From NCBI RefSeq assembly GCF_009184865.1, contig NZ_CP045096.1, positions 4,464,001-4,528,000 on the forward strand: a DNA stretch of 64,000 nucleotides. Direction: 5' to 3'. Below the pieces are notes generated by a model that was not told the DNA's origin, searched no databases, and saw only the letters and a list, made by a program, of their open reading frames with translations. This DNA comes from Streptomyces phaeolivaceus (GTDB taxonomy: Bacteria > Actinomycetota > Actinomycetes > Streptomycetales > Streptomycetaceae). Below are positions 1-7,762 of the stretch, one piece after another (the stretch's first letter is position 1; the number at the start of each line of letters is the position of its first letter). The position numbers were made by a program, and so were the translations under genes.

Positions 1-18
1 GCGCAGTATGCTTTCACC

Positions 19-96
19 ATGCTTCCGATACTCGTTCGACGCCGGCACGTGGATTTCGTGCGCGTCACGAGCATGGGCTGTCGGCTTTCCGTGTGA
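19..96 (+). CDS. putative cysteine-type leader peptide (25 aa)
   Basis: A 25-codon ORF ends in TGA 49 nt before the next gene. Its core RRHVDFVRVTSMGC matches, from memory, the RRHVDLxRVSSxxC pattern of Streptomyces peptides annotated as putative leader peptides, often found upstream of sulfur-related genes. The Cys codon TGT lies five codons before the stop, as expected if ribosome stalling at Cys controlled the downstream gene. I see no clear ribosome binding site, and the window starts only 18 nt upstream, so the promoter is not visible. The resemblance to the leader family is good; control of the downstream oxygenase is inference. Confidence 0.5.
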   Translation: MLPILVRRRHVDFVRVTSMGCRLSV

Positions 97-144
97 CCTC
101 GGAGCCCGGCCCAGTACTTCCTCTCTCACCTTCGGACGCGTCCC

Positions 145-1172
145 ATGACGAACTCAGCGACGGCATCGTCGTATCCGCAGTTGCCCCTCATCGATCTCTC
201 GGCCGCCGATCGCGGGCCCGAGGCACGGAAGCTGTTGCACGCGCAGTTGCACAGTGCCGCGCATGACGTGGGGTTCTTCCAGCTCGTCGGGCATGGGGTG
301 GGTGAGGAGGAGACCCGGCGGCTCACCTCGGCCATGCGGGAGTTCTTCGCGCTTCCCGAGGCCGAGCGGCTGGCCATCGACAACATCAACTCGCCGCGTT
401 TCCGGGGGTACACGCGGACCGGGGACGAGCGGACCGGTGGCAGCCGGGACTGGCGGGATCAGCTGGATGTCGGGGCCGAGCGGGCGGCCCGGACACCGGG
501 GGCAGGTGAGCCCGCGTACTGGTGGCTGGAGGGGCCGAACCAGTGGCCCGGCTCGCTGCCGGGGCTGCGGACCGCCGCCCTCGCGTGGATCGACCGGCTC
601 AGCGCCGTGGCGCAGCGGTTGCTGCGTGAGCTGCTGGTGTCCATCGGGGCGCCCGCCGACTTCTACGACCCGATCTTCGGGGAGCGGGCGCATCCTCATC
701 TGAAGCTGGTGCGGTATCCCGGGAGTGCGGGCGACGGGGGCGACCAGGGGGTCGGGCCCACAAGGACTACGGGTTCCTGACCCTGCTGTTGCAGGACGCG
801 GTCGGTGGGCTTCAGGTGGAGCGGGCGGACGGGGTGTTCCATGACGTGCCGCCGATCCCGGGGGCGTTCGTGGTCAACCTCGGGGAGCTGCTGGAGGTGG
901 CGACGAACGGGTATCTGCTCGCCACCCGGCACCGGGTGGTCAGCCCGCCCGGGGCCACCGAGCGGTTCTCCGTGCCCTTCTTCTACAACCCCCGGCTGGA
1001 CGCCCGGGTCGAGCCGCTGGCCTTCCCGTACGCCTCCACCGCGCCCGGTGTCACCGACGATCCGGGGAATCCGCTGTTCGCGGAGTACGGGTTCAATGAG
1101 CTGAAGGGCAAGCTGCGGGCGCATCCGCTGGTCGCCGAGCGGTATCACGCGGGGCTCCTCAGCCCCGCGTGA
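145..1172 (+). pseudogene. 2OG-Fe(II) oxygenase (isopenicillin N synthase-like), frameshifted
   Basis: Two adjacent frames together encode a complete non-heme iron dioxygenase of about 340 residues. Frame 1 (145-780) holds the DIOX_N-type N-terminus (LPLIDLSAADRGPEARKLL, HDVGFFQLVGHGV). Frame 3 continues with HKDYGFLTLL, carrying the His-x-Asp iron ligands, then NLGELLEVATNG and HRVVSPPG with the distal His. The frames switch at the GGGCCC run near 754-759, where one C appears to be missing; restoring it joins both halves without loss. The gene is therefore either a recent pseudogene or a sequencing error. The substrate cannot be read from sequence. It lies downstream of a candidate Cys leader peptide. 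Confidence 0.8.
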
Positions 1173-1200
1173 CGCGGAGGACGACCGATTGCGGAACTGA

Positions 1201-2307
1201 CTACGACTGGCTCGCGATGTCCGCGTAGCCCTCGATCTCCTGGGGGCCCCGGGTGCTCGGGCCCACGTAGCGGGCGGAGGGGCGGACCAGGCGGCCGGTG
1301 CGCTTCTGTTCGAGGATGTGCGCGGACCAGCCGGCCGTGCGGGCGCAGGTGAACATCGAGGTGAACATGTGCGCGGGGACCTCGGCGAAGTCGAGGACGA
1401 TGGCCGCCCAGAACTCGACGTTGGTGGCGAGGACGCGGTCGGGGCGGCGGGCGTGGAGCTCCGCGAGGGCCGCCTTCTCCAGGGCCTCGGCGACCTCGAA
1501 GCGGGGGGCGCCGAGGTCGCGGGCGGTGCGGCGCAGGACGCGGGCGCGGGGGTCCTCGGCGCGGTAGACGCGGTGGCCGAAGCCCATGAGGCGTTCGCCC
1601 TTGTCGAGGGCCTGTTTGACGTAGGCGTCCGCGTCGCCCGTGCGTTCGATTTCCTCGATCATGCCGAGGACTCGGGAGGGGGCGCCGCCGTGCAGGGGGC
1701 CGGACATGGCTCCCACCGCGCCTGAGAGGGCCGCCGCCACGTCCGCGCCGGTGGACGCGATGACGCGTGCCGTGAAGGTGGAGGCGTTCATGCCGTGCTC
1801 GGCCGCCGAGGTCCAGTACGCGTCCACGGCCGCCACATGCTTGGGGTCGGGCTCGCCGCGCCAGCGGATCATGAAGCGTTCGACGACGGACTGGGCCTTG
1901 TCGATCTCGCGCTGCGGGACCATGGGCAGGCCCTGGCCACGGGCGGACTGGGCGACGTAGGAGAGGGCCATCACGGCGGCGCGGGCGAGGTCGGCGCGGG
2001 CCTGCTCCTCGTCGATGTCCAGGAGGGGCTTGAGGCCCCAGACCGGGGCGAGCATGGCCAGCGCGGACTGGACGTCGACGCGGATGTCGCCGGAGTGGAC
2101 GGGGATGGGGAACGGCTCGGCGGGCGGCAGTCCGGGGCGGAACGCGCCGTCGACGAGCAGGCCCCAGACGTTGCCGAAGGAGACGTGGCCGACCAGGTCC
2201 TCGATGTCGACGCCGCGGTAGCGCAGGGCGCCGCCTTCCTTGTCCGGTTCGGCGATCTCCGTCTCGAACGCGACGACTCCTTCGAGCCCGGGTACGAAGT
2301 CGGACAT
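1201..2307 (-). CDS. citrate synthase family protein (citrate synthase 2 type)
   Basis: This 368-residue enzyme condenses acetyl-CoA (or propionyl-CoA) with oxaloacetate at the entry to the TCA or methylcitrate cycle in the cytosol. Visible family motifs are LRYRGVDIEDLV near the N-terminus, the histidine-bearing GFGHRVYRAEDPRA segment, and the C-terminal FTSMFTCARTAGWSAHILEQ. The start at MSDFVPG has GAGGAG about 7 nt upstream; a longer in-frame extension to 2406 runs into the promoter region and is unlikely. It is divergent from pdxH across 157 nt. Streptomyces carry several citrate synthase paralogs, so citrate versus 2-methylcitrate activity is not settled here. Confidence 0.9.
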   Translation of the reverse strand: MSDFVPGLEGVVAFETEIAEPDKEGGALRYRGVDIEDLVGHVSFGNVWGLLVDGAFRPGLPPAEPFPIPVHSGDIRVDVQSALAMLAPVWGLKPLLDIDEEQARADLARAAVMALSYVAQSARGQGLPMVPQREIDKAQSVVERFMIRWRGEPDPKHVAAVDAYWTSAAEHGMNASTFTARVIASTGADVAAALSGAVGAMSGPLHGGAPSRVLGMIEEIERTGDADAYVKQALDKGERLMGFGHRVYRAEDPRARVLRRTARDLGAPRFEVAEALEKAALAELHARRPDRVLATNVEFWAAIVLDFAEVPAHMFTSMFTCARTAGWSAHILEQKRTGRLVRPSARYVGPSTRGPQEIEGYADIASQS

Positions 2308-2376
2308 CAGGCGGCTCCTCTTGATGTGGGCGACAGGGGCAGGCCGTGGAAAGACGGTCCAAGCACCATACGCCTG

Positions 2377-2417
2377 AGTGCCACTTTTGGGGAGGGTTCG
2401 CGGCACTCAGTGCCACT
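2377..2417. promoter_or_regulatory. operator-like repeats between citrate synthase and pdxH
   Basis: The nonamer AGTGCCACT occurs at 2377-2385 and again at 2409-2417, 32 bp apart (three helical turns). The second copy overlaps the palindrome GGCACTCAGTGCC (2402-2414). The spacing and symmetry suggest a dimeric regulator binding the divergent promoter. I cannot name the regulator. Confidence 0.4.
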
Positions 2418-2464
2418 CTCCCACCGCCCCCTCCCTCCTGCCGTTCATACGGCAGGATGACCAT

Positions 2465-3136
2465 GTGAACGATCACGATCCCGCTGATCCCGCCGATCCC
2501 GCTCTCATGCGCAAGCAGTACCGCGCCGACGGGCTCGACGAGAGCGAGCTGGCCGCCGATCCGATGGAGCAGTTCGGGCGGTGGTTCGCGCAGGCCGCGC
2601 TGGAGGGCGCGGTGTTCGAGCCGAACGCGATGGTGGTGTCCACGGCGGACGCGGAGGGGCGCCCGGCCTCTCGTACGGTGCTGATGAAGGCGTACGACGC
2701 GCAGGGCTTCGTCTTCTACACGAACTACGGCTCCCGCAAGGCCCGTGATCTGGCGGAGAACCCGCATGTGTCGCTGCTGTTCCCCTGGCACGGGATCTCC
2801 CGGCAGGTGATCGTGACGGGCACCGCGCGGCGGACCGGCCGGGACGAGACGGCCGCGTACTTCCGGACCCGGCCGCACGGCTCGCAGCTCGGCGCGTGGG
2901 CCAGCGCGCAGTCCTCCGTGATCGCCTCGCGGGCCGAACTGGACGCCGCGTACGAGGAGTTGCACACCCGCTACCCGGAGGGCGAACAGGTGCCGGTGCC
3001 GCCGAACTGGGGTGGGTTCCGGGTGGCGCCCGAGAGCGTGGAGTTCTGGCAGGGGCGGTGGAACCGGCTGCACGACCGGCTGCGCTACGTGGCGGAGCCG
3101 GACGGGTCGTGGCGGGTGGAGCGGCTGAGTCCCTGA
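2465..3136 (+). CDS. pdxH: pyridoxamine/pyridoxine 5'-phosphate oxidase
   Basis: This 223-residue FMN enzyme oxidises PMP or PNP to pyridoxal 5'-phosphate, the last step of vitamin B6 biosynthesis and salvage. Typical PdxH segments are [45 protein letters not shown] (FMN site), [16 protein letters not shown], and the C-terminal [17 protein letters not shown]. The length is normal. I chose the GTG at 2465, with AGGAT just upstream; the ORF is open further back but that stretch is operator-rich promoter DNA. PLP feeds aminotransferases such as SerC, encoded elsewhere in this window. Confidence 0.95.
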   Translation: MNDHDPADPADPALMRKQYRADGLDESELAADPMEQFGRWFAQAALEGAVFEPNAMVVSTADAEGRPASRTVLMKAYDAQGFVFYTNYGSRKARDLAENPHVSLLFPWHGISRQVIVTGTARRTGRDETAAYFRTRPHGSQLGAWASAQSSVIASRAELDAAYEELHTRYPEGEQVPVPPNWGGFRVAPESVEFWQGRWNRLHDRLRYVAEPDGSWRVERLSP

Positions 3137-3156
3137 GCCCTTTGGTTTCCATGTCC

Positions 3157-3828
3157 CTAGACCCGGTCCAGTACCTCGTCCAGCAGGGCCGCCCACTGGG
3201 CCACCACCCGGTCGCGGCGGCCGGTGTCGTCGGTGAGGAGGTTGGCGAGGCCGAGGCCGCGGGCCATGTCGAGGAGGCCCTGGACGGTTTCGCGGACGCC
3301 GGGGACGGTCTCGTCGGCGCGCAGCAGCTCCACGGCGATGCGGTGGGTCTCGCGGCCGACGCGGGCTTCGAGTTCGGTGACGCGGGGGCGGAGCTGCTCC
3401 TCGTTGGAGGCGGCGACCCAGAGGTGGAGGGCGGCCCGGAAGAGGGGGCCGGTGTAGAGGTCGACGACGGCGGCGACGACGGCCCGGCGGTCGGCGGGGC
3501 CCTCGGGGAAGAGGGCGCGCAGGGCGAGGGAGCGCTCCTCGGCGACGTACTCGACGGCCGCCGTGAACAGGTCCTCGCGGGTGCGGAAGTGGTGCTGGGC
3601 GGCGCCCCGGGAGACACCGGCCCGCTCGGCGACGACGGAGACGGTGGAGCCGGCCCAACCGTGTTCGGCGAGACAGGAGACGGCGGCCTCCAGGAGGCGT
3701 TTGCGGGTGACCCGGCTGCGGTCCTGCTTGGGGCCCCGGTCGACGACGGGCCCGGCTTCCGAGCCACTGTCCACCGCGCCACCCGCCATGCCGTTCGCCG
3801 CGCTGTTCACCGTGCTCACAACACCCAT
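3157..3828 (-). CDS. TetR family regulator, last gene of the acyl-CoA operon
   Basis: This 223-residue protein has an N-terminal TetR helix-turn-helix (RKRLLEAAVSCLAEHGW, then TVSVVAERAGVSRGAAQHHF, roughly residues 41-84) and a ligand-binding C-terminal half rich in helices. Its start overlaps the end of the enoyl-CoA hydratase gene by 13 nt, so it is co-transcribed with the catabolic genes. By analogy with TetR repressors of acyl-CoA operons, it probably represses the operon and responds to a pathway CoA ester. The palindrome at 12091-12104 upstream of the first operon gene is the obvious candidate site. Ligand and target are inference. Confidence 0.88.
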   Translation of the reverse strand: MGVVSTVNSAANGMAGGAVDSGSEAGPVVDRGPKQDRSRVTRKRLLEAAVSCLAEHGWAGSTVSVVAERAGVSRGAAQHHFRTREDLFTAAVEYVAEERSLALRALFPEGPADRRAVVAAVVDLYTGPLFRAALHLWVAASNEEQLRPRVTELEARVGRETHRIAVELLRADETVPGVRETVQGLLDMARGLGLANLLTDDTGRRDRVVAQWAALLDEVLDRV

Positions 3829-4553
3829 CCCGGTTCCCGTCCTTCGAGGAACGCCGTCATGCCCTCGCGGGCTTCGGCGGAGGCGAACAGCCGGGACGAG
3901 AGGCGGGTCAGTTCGTCCGCGTCCTGGTCGAAGTTCTCCAGCACCTTAGCCGTGAGCAGGTGTTTCGTCTCCGCCAGGGCGGTCGGGGAGGCTCGGCGCA
4001 GTCCGTCGAGGACGGGTGCGAGGACATCGTCGACGTCGGCTCCGGTGGCGGTGAGCAGGCCGATCCGGGCGGCCTCGGCGGGGCCGAACCGCTCCCCGGT
4101 GAGGTAGTAGCGGGCGAGGGCGCGGGGGTCGGTGCGGGGGCGGAGGGTGAGGGAGATGACAGCCGGGGCGACGCCGATGCGGACCTCGGTGAGGGCGAAG
4201 GTGGCGTCGGGCCCGGCGGCGGCGATGTCGCAGGCGCCGAGCAGTCCGAGGCCACCCGCCCGGACATGGCCGGTGACCCGGGCGACGACGGGCTTGGGCA
4301 GGTCGAGGATCCGGCGCAGGAGGCCGACCAGGGCCGCCGGGTCGGGCGGGTCGCGCAGGTCGGCGCCCGCGCAGAAGGTGGTGCCGGTGTGGGTGAGGAC
4401 GACGGCTCGTACGGTGTCGTCCTTGCCGTACTCGTCGAGGGCGGCGCGGAGTTCGGCGACGAGCGCGGCGGAGAGGGCGTTGCGGTTGGCCGGGGAGTCG
4501 AGGGTGAGGGTGGTGACGCCCCGGTCGTGGGCACGGTGGATCAGGTCGGTCAC
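3816..4553 (-). CDS. enoyl-CoA hydratase/isomerase family protein
   Basis: This 245-residue crotonase-fold enzyme hydrates an enoyl-CoA. Evidence is VTTLTLDSPANRNALSAAL at the N-terminus, the oxyanion-hole segment TTFCAGADLRDPPD, and GHVRAGGLGLLGACDIAAA. The first crotonase glutamate region is replaced by Ala/Gly-rich sequence, so the exact reaction (hydratase, isomerase or lyase) is uncertain. It lies 38 nt downstream of the acyl-CoA dehydrogenase gene and overlaps the TetR gene. In an Atu/Liu-like pathway it would act after the carboxylase, like AtuE or methylglutaconyl-CoA hydratase; that role is inferred from context. Confidence 0.88.
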   Translation of the reverse strand: MTDLIHRAHDRGVTTLTLDSPANRNALSAALVAELRAALDEYGKDDTVRAVVLTHTGTTFCAGADLRDPPDPAALVGLLRRILDLPKPVVARVTGHVRAGGLGLLGACDIAAAGPDATFALTEVRIGVAPAVISLTLRPRTDPRALARYYLTGERFGPAEAARIGLLTATGADVDDVLAPVLDGLRRASPTALAETKHLLTAKVLENFDQDADELTRLSSRLFASAEAREGMTAFLEGREPGWVL

Positions 4554-4591
4554 AGGCGCTCCCTGAGTTCGCGGCGGAGTATCTTCCGGGC

Positions 4592-5755
4592 CTAGTAAGA
4601 CTTGGGCAGGCCCAGGGTCTGGTGGGAGACGTAGTTGAGAATCATCTCCCGGCTCACCGGCGCGATACGAGACACGCGTGCGGCCGTGATCAGCGAGGCG
4701 AGGCCGAACTCGGCGGTGAGGCCGTTGCCGCCGAGGGTGTGCACGGCCTGGTCGACGGCCTTCACACAGGCCTCCCCCGCCGCGTACTTGGCCATGTTGG
4801 CCGCCTCGCCCGCCGCCGTGTCGTCGCCCGCGTCGTAGAGGTGGGCCGCCTTCTGCATCATCAGGCGGGCCAGTTCCAGTTCGATGTGGGACTGGGCGAG
4901 GGGGTGGGCGATCGCCTGGTGGGCGCCGATGGGCTGCCGCCAGACCGTGCGGTCGCGGGCGTACTCCACGGCCTTGGCGAGGGCGTACCGGGCCATGCCG
5001 ATCGCGAAGGCCGCCGTCATGATCCGCTCGGGGTTGAGGCCGGCGAAGAGCTGGAGGAGACCGGCGTTCTCGTCGCCGACCAGCGCGTCCGCGGGGAGCC
5101 GGATGTCGTCGAAGGTCAGCTCGAACTGCTTCTCGGCGGCGCGGAGTTCCATGTCGATCTGGCGGTACTCGAAGCCGGGGGTGTCGGTCGGGACGATGAA
5201 CAGGCAGGGCTTGAGGGTGCCGGTGCGGGCGTCCTCCGTACGGCCGACCATGAGGACGGCGTCCGCCCGGTCGACTCCGGAGATGAAGACCTTGCGGCCC
5301 GTGAGGAGCCAGTCTCCGGTTTCGTCTCGGCGGGCCGTGGTGGTGATGCGGTGGCTGTTGGAGCCGGCGTCTGGTTCGGTGATGCCGAAGGCCATGACGC
5401 GGGTGCCGTTCGCCAGCGCGGGCAGCCAGGTTTGTTGTTGGGCCTTGGTGCCGAAGCGGGCAATCACCGTGCCGCAGATGGCCGGTGACACGACCATCAT
5501 GAGCAACGGGCAGCCTGCGGCGCCGAGTTCTTCCAGGACGATGGAGAGTTCGGCTATGCCGGCGCCTCCGCCGCCGTGTTCCTGCGGAAGGTTGACGCCC
5601 AGGTAGCCGAGTTTGGCTGCCTCGGACCAGAGTTCGTCGGGGTGGCGGCCCTCCTTGTTGACCGTGGCCATGTAGTCGCGGCCGTAGCGGTTTCCTAGGG
5701 CGGAGACTGCGGCTCGTAGGGCTTTGTGTTCTTCGGATTCGAGGACGGGGGACAT
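4592..5755 (-). CDS. acyl-CoA dehydrogenase
   Basis: This 387-residue FAD enzyme introduces a 2,3 double bond into an acyl-CoA. Typical segments are ELGAAGCPLLMM, the FAD-binding MAFGITEPDAGSNSHRITTT, GRKVFISGVDRADAVLMVGR, and the C-terminal HTLGGNGLTAEFGLASL. The start at MSPVLESEEHK has AGGAG upstream (TTAGGAGTCC), which rules out the longer upstream extension. It lies 111 nt after the biotin carboxylase gene. In this operon it is probably the first oxidative step before carboxylation, like isovaleryl-CoA or citronellyl-CoA dehydrogenase. The substrate cannot be assigned from sequence. Confidence 0.92.
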   Translation of the reverse strand: MSPVLESEEHKALRAAVSALGNRYGRDYMATVNKEGRHPDELWSEAAKLGYLGVNLPQEHGGGGAGIAELSIVLEELGAAGCPLLMMVVSPAICGTVIARFGTKAQQQTWLPALANGTRVMAFGITEPDAGSNSHRITTTARRDETGDWLLTGRKVFISGVDRADAVLMVGRTEDARTGTLKPCLFIVPTDTPGFEYRQIDMELRAAEKQFELTFDDIRLPADALVGDENAGLLQLFAGLNPERIMTAAFAIGMARYALAKAVEYARDRTVWRQPIGAHQAIAHPLAQSHIELELARLMMQKAAHLYDAGDDTAAGEAANMAKYAAGEACVKAVDQAVHTLGGNGLTAEFGLASLITAARVSRIAPVSREMILNYVSHQTLGLPKSY

Positions 5756-5794
5756 GGATGGACTCCTAAGGGGGAGGGTCCGGTCGTCGTTCGG

Positions 5795-5866
5795 AGGGTG
5801 CGGGTGGGTTGTGGCTTGTCGCGCCCACGCGGCGGAGCCGCACATCGATACGGCCCCGCGCCTCTT
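5795..5866. repeat. partial dispersed-repeat-like segment between operon genes
   Basis: The 111-nt gap between the biotin carboxylase and acyl-CoA dehydrogenase genes contains CGCGCCCACGCGGCGGAGCC followed by a CCCCGCGCCTCTTTCAGG motif. From memory this resembles a repeat common in Streptomyces intergenic regions. Only one arm is present. It shares the CCCCGCGCC core and the TTTCAGG motif with the larger palindromic repeats later in the window. Confidence 0.35.
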
Positions 5867-7762
5867 TCAGGTGGGCTGCTGTTCGACCATGGCCAGAACG
5901 GCGCCCATCTCCACCTGTTGGCCAGGTGCGACGTGCAGGGCCGTCAGGGTGCCCGTCGCCGGGGACGTGATCCTGTGTTCCATCTTCATCGCCTCCAGCC
6001 AGAGGAGGGGTTGGCCCGCTTCCACGGGTGTGCCCGGCGTCAGGGCTTCCGCCAGGCGTACGACCGTGCCCGGCATGGGGGCCAGGAGGGAGCCGGGGGC
6101 CTGTTGGGTGGTGGGGTCGGGGAAGCGGGGGAGGGCGGTGAGGGTGGTGGTGTTGACGTGGACGCGGTCGCCGTGGCGGGCGATTCCGAACTTCCGCTGT
6201 ACGCCGTCCACTTCGAGTACGACGAGACGCGCGTCCGCGTGGACGACGCGGACCCCGTCCGTCTCCGGGCCGTTCCTGGTGTGCCGGTAGTGGACCTCGT
6301 GCTCCTCCCCCGCCATCGCGTACCGCTTGACCTGGGGCTGGGAGGGCACGTTGCGCCAGCCGCCGAAGCGGGGGTCGCCCTGGGCGGCGGCGTCCGCGAG
6401 GGCGGCGGCCAGGGGGGCGTGCGGGTCGGGGGTGCCGGTGGTGAGGGCGGGGAGGTGGCGGTCGTAGAAGCCCGTGTCCATGCGGGCCGTCGTGAACTCC
6501 TCGTGGCGCAGGGAGTTCACCAGCAGGGACCGGTTCGTGGTCGGGCCGTGGATCGTCGCCCGGTCCAGCGCGCCCGCCAGCCTGCGGATCGCCTCCGCGC
6601 GGGTGGGGGCGTGGGCGATCAGCTTGGCGAGCATGGGGTCGTAGTGGACGCCGATCGTGTCGCCGTCCTCGTAGCCGGTGTCCAGGCGGATGCCGTCGGG
6701 GACGGTGAGGCGGTGCAGGGTGCCGGTCTGCGGGGTCCAGTCCTGGGCCGGGTCCTCCGCGTACAGGCGGGCCTCGATCGCGTGGCCGCGCGCGGGCGGG
6801 GGGTCGGCGGGGAGGGCGTGGCCCTCGGCGACGCGGAGCTGTTCGGCGACCAGGTCGAGGCCGAACACGGCCTCCGTCACCGGGTGTTCGACCTGGAGGC
6901 GGGTGTTCATCTCCAGGAAGTGGGCCTTGCCGTCGGCGACCAGGAACTCGACCGTGCCCGCGCCGACGTAGGAGACGGCTCGGGCGGCGCGTATGGCCAA
7001 GGTGTGCAGTTCCGCGGTGAGTTGATCGGAGAGAGAAGGAGCCGGGGCCTCCTCGACGACCTTCTGGTGGCGACGCTGGAGGGAGCAGTCGCGGGTGCCG
7101 AGCGGCCAGATCGTGCCGTGGGTGTCGGCGAGGATCTGGACCTCGACGTGGCGGCCGTTCTCGACGTACGGCTCGACGAACACCTCGCCGTCACCGAAGG
7201 CGCTCGTGGCCTCCGCGCGGGCGCTCTCCAGGGCGGTGGCCAGGTCGTCGAGCCGGCGTACGACGCGCATGCCGCGTCCGCCGCCGCCCGCCGCGGCCTT
7301 CACCAGGAGGGGGAGGTCGTTCTCGGTGACCTCGTTCTCGTCGAGGGGGGCGAGGCCCATCAGTTGCTTGGCGCGGGTCTTGGACGCCATCGCCTCGATC
7401 GCCTCGGGGGACGGGCCGATCCAGGTGAGGCCCGCGTCGAGGACCGCGCGGGCGAAGTCCGGGTTCTCGGAGAGGAAGCCGTAGCCGGGGTGGACGGCGT
7501 CGGCGCCGGCGGCGAGGGCGGCCTTCACTATCAGGTCGCCGCGCAGATAGGTGTCGGCGGGGGCCGCGCCCGGCAGTCGTACGGTCGCGTCGGCCACGCG
7601 CGCGTGGAGGGCGTTCGCGTCGGCGTCGGAGTGCACGGCGACCGTGCGGACGCCGAGTTCGTGGCAGGTGCGGAAGACGCGGCAGGCGATCTCACCGCGG
7701 TTGGCGACGAGAACAGAGTTGATCGTCTGGATCAATGGTGCGGTCAAGGGAGACAACCTCAC
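5867..7762 (-). CDS. acyl-CoA carboxylase alpha subunit (biotin carboxylase + BCCP)
   Basis: This 631-residue protein carboxylates biotin with ATP and bicarbonate and carries the biotin. It has the biotin carboxylase N-terminus (SVLVANRGEIACRVFRTC), the ATP-grasp loop LLVKAAAGGGGRGMRVVRRL, HVEVQILADTHG, FLEMNTRLQVEHPVTEAVFG, and a C-terminal biotinyl domain with EAMKM, whose Lys at about residue 593 is the biotin site. I place the start at GTG 7762 because it overlaps the carboxyltransferase stop (GTGA), indicating translational coupling; TTG codons slightly downstream are alternatives. It partners the adjacent carboxyltransferase. Candidate substrates are methylcrotonyl-CoA or geranyl-CoA; sequence alone does not decide. 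Confidence 0.93.
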   Translation of the reverse strand: MRLSPLTAPLIQTINSVLVANRGEIACRVFRTCHELGVRTVAVHSDADANALHARVADATVRLPGAAPADTYLRGDLIVKAALAAGADAVHPGYGFLSENPDFARAVLDAGLTWIGPSPEAIEAMASKTRAKQLMGLAPLDENEVTENDLPLLVKAAAGGGGRGMRVVRRLDDLATALESARAEATSAFGDGEVFVEPYVENGRHVEVQILADTHGTIWPLGTRDCSLQRRHQKVVEEAPAPSLSDQLTAELHTLAIRAARAVSYVGAGTVEFLVADGKAHFLEMNTRLQVEHPVTEAVFGLDLVAEQLRVAEGHALPADPPPARGHAIEARLYAEDPAQDWTPQTGTLHRLTVPDGIRLDTGYEDGDTIGVHYDPMLAKLIAHAPTRAEAIRRLAGALDRATIHGPTTNRSLLVNSLRHEEFTTARMDTGFYDRHLPALTTGTPDPHAPLAAALADAAAQGDPRFGGWRNVPSQPQVKRYAMAGEEHEVHYRHTRNGPETDGVRVVHADARLVVLEVDGVQRKFGIARHGDRVHVNTTTLTALPRFPDPTTQQAPGSLLAPMPGTVVRLAEALTPGTPVEAGQPLLWLEAMKMEHRITSPATGTLTALHVAPGQQVEMGAVLAMVEQQPT

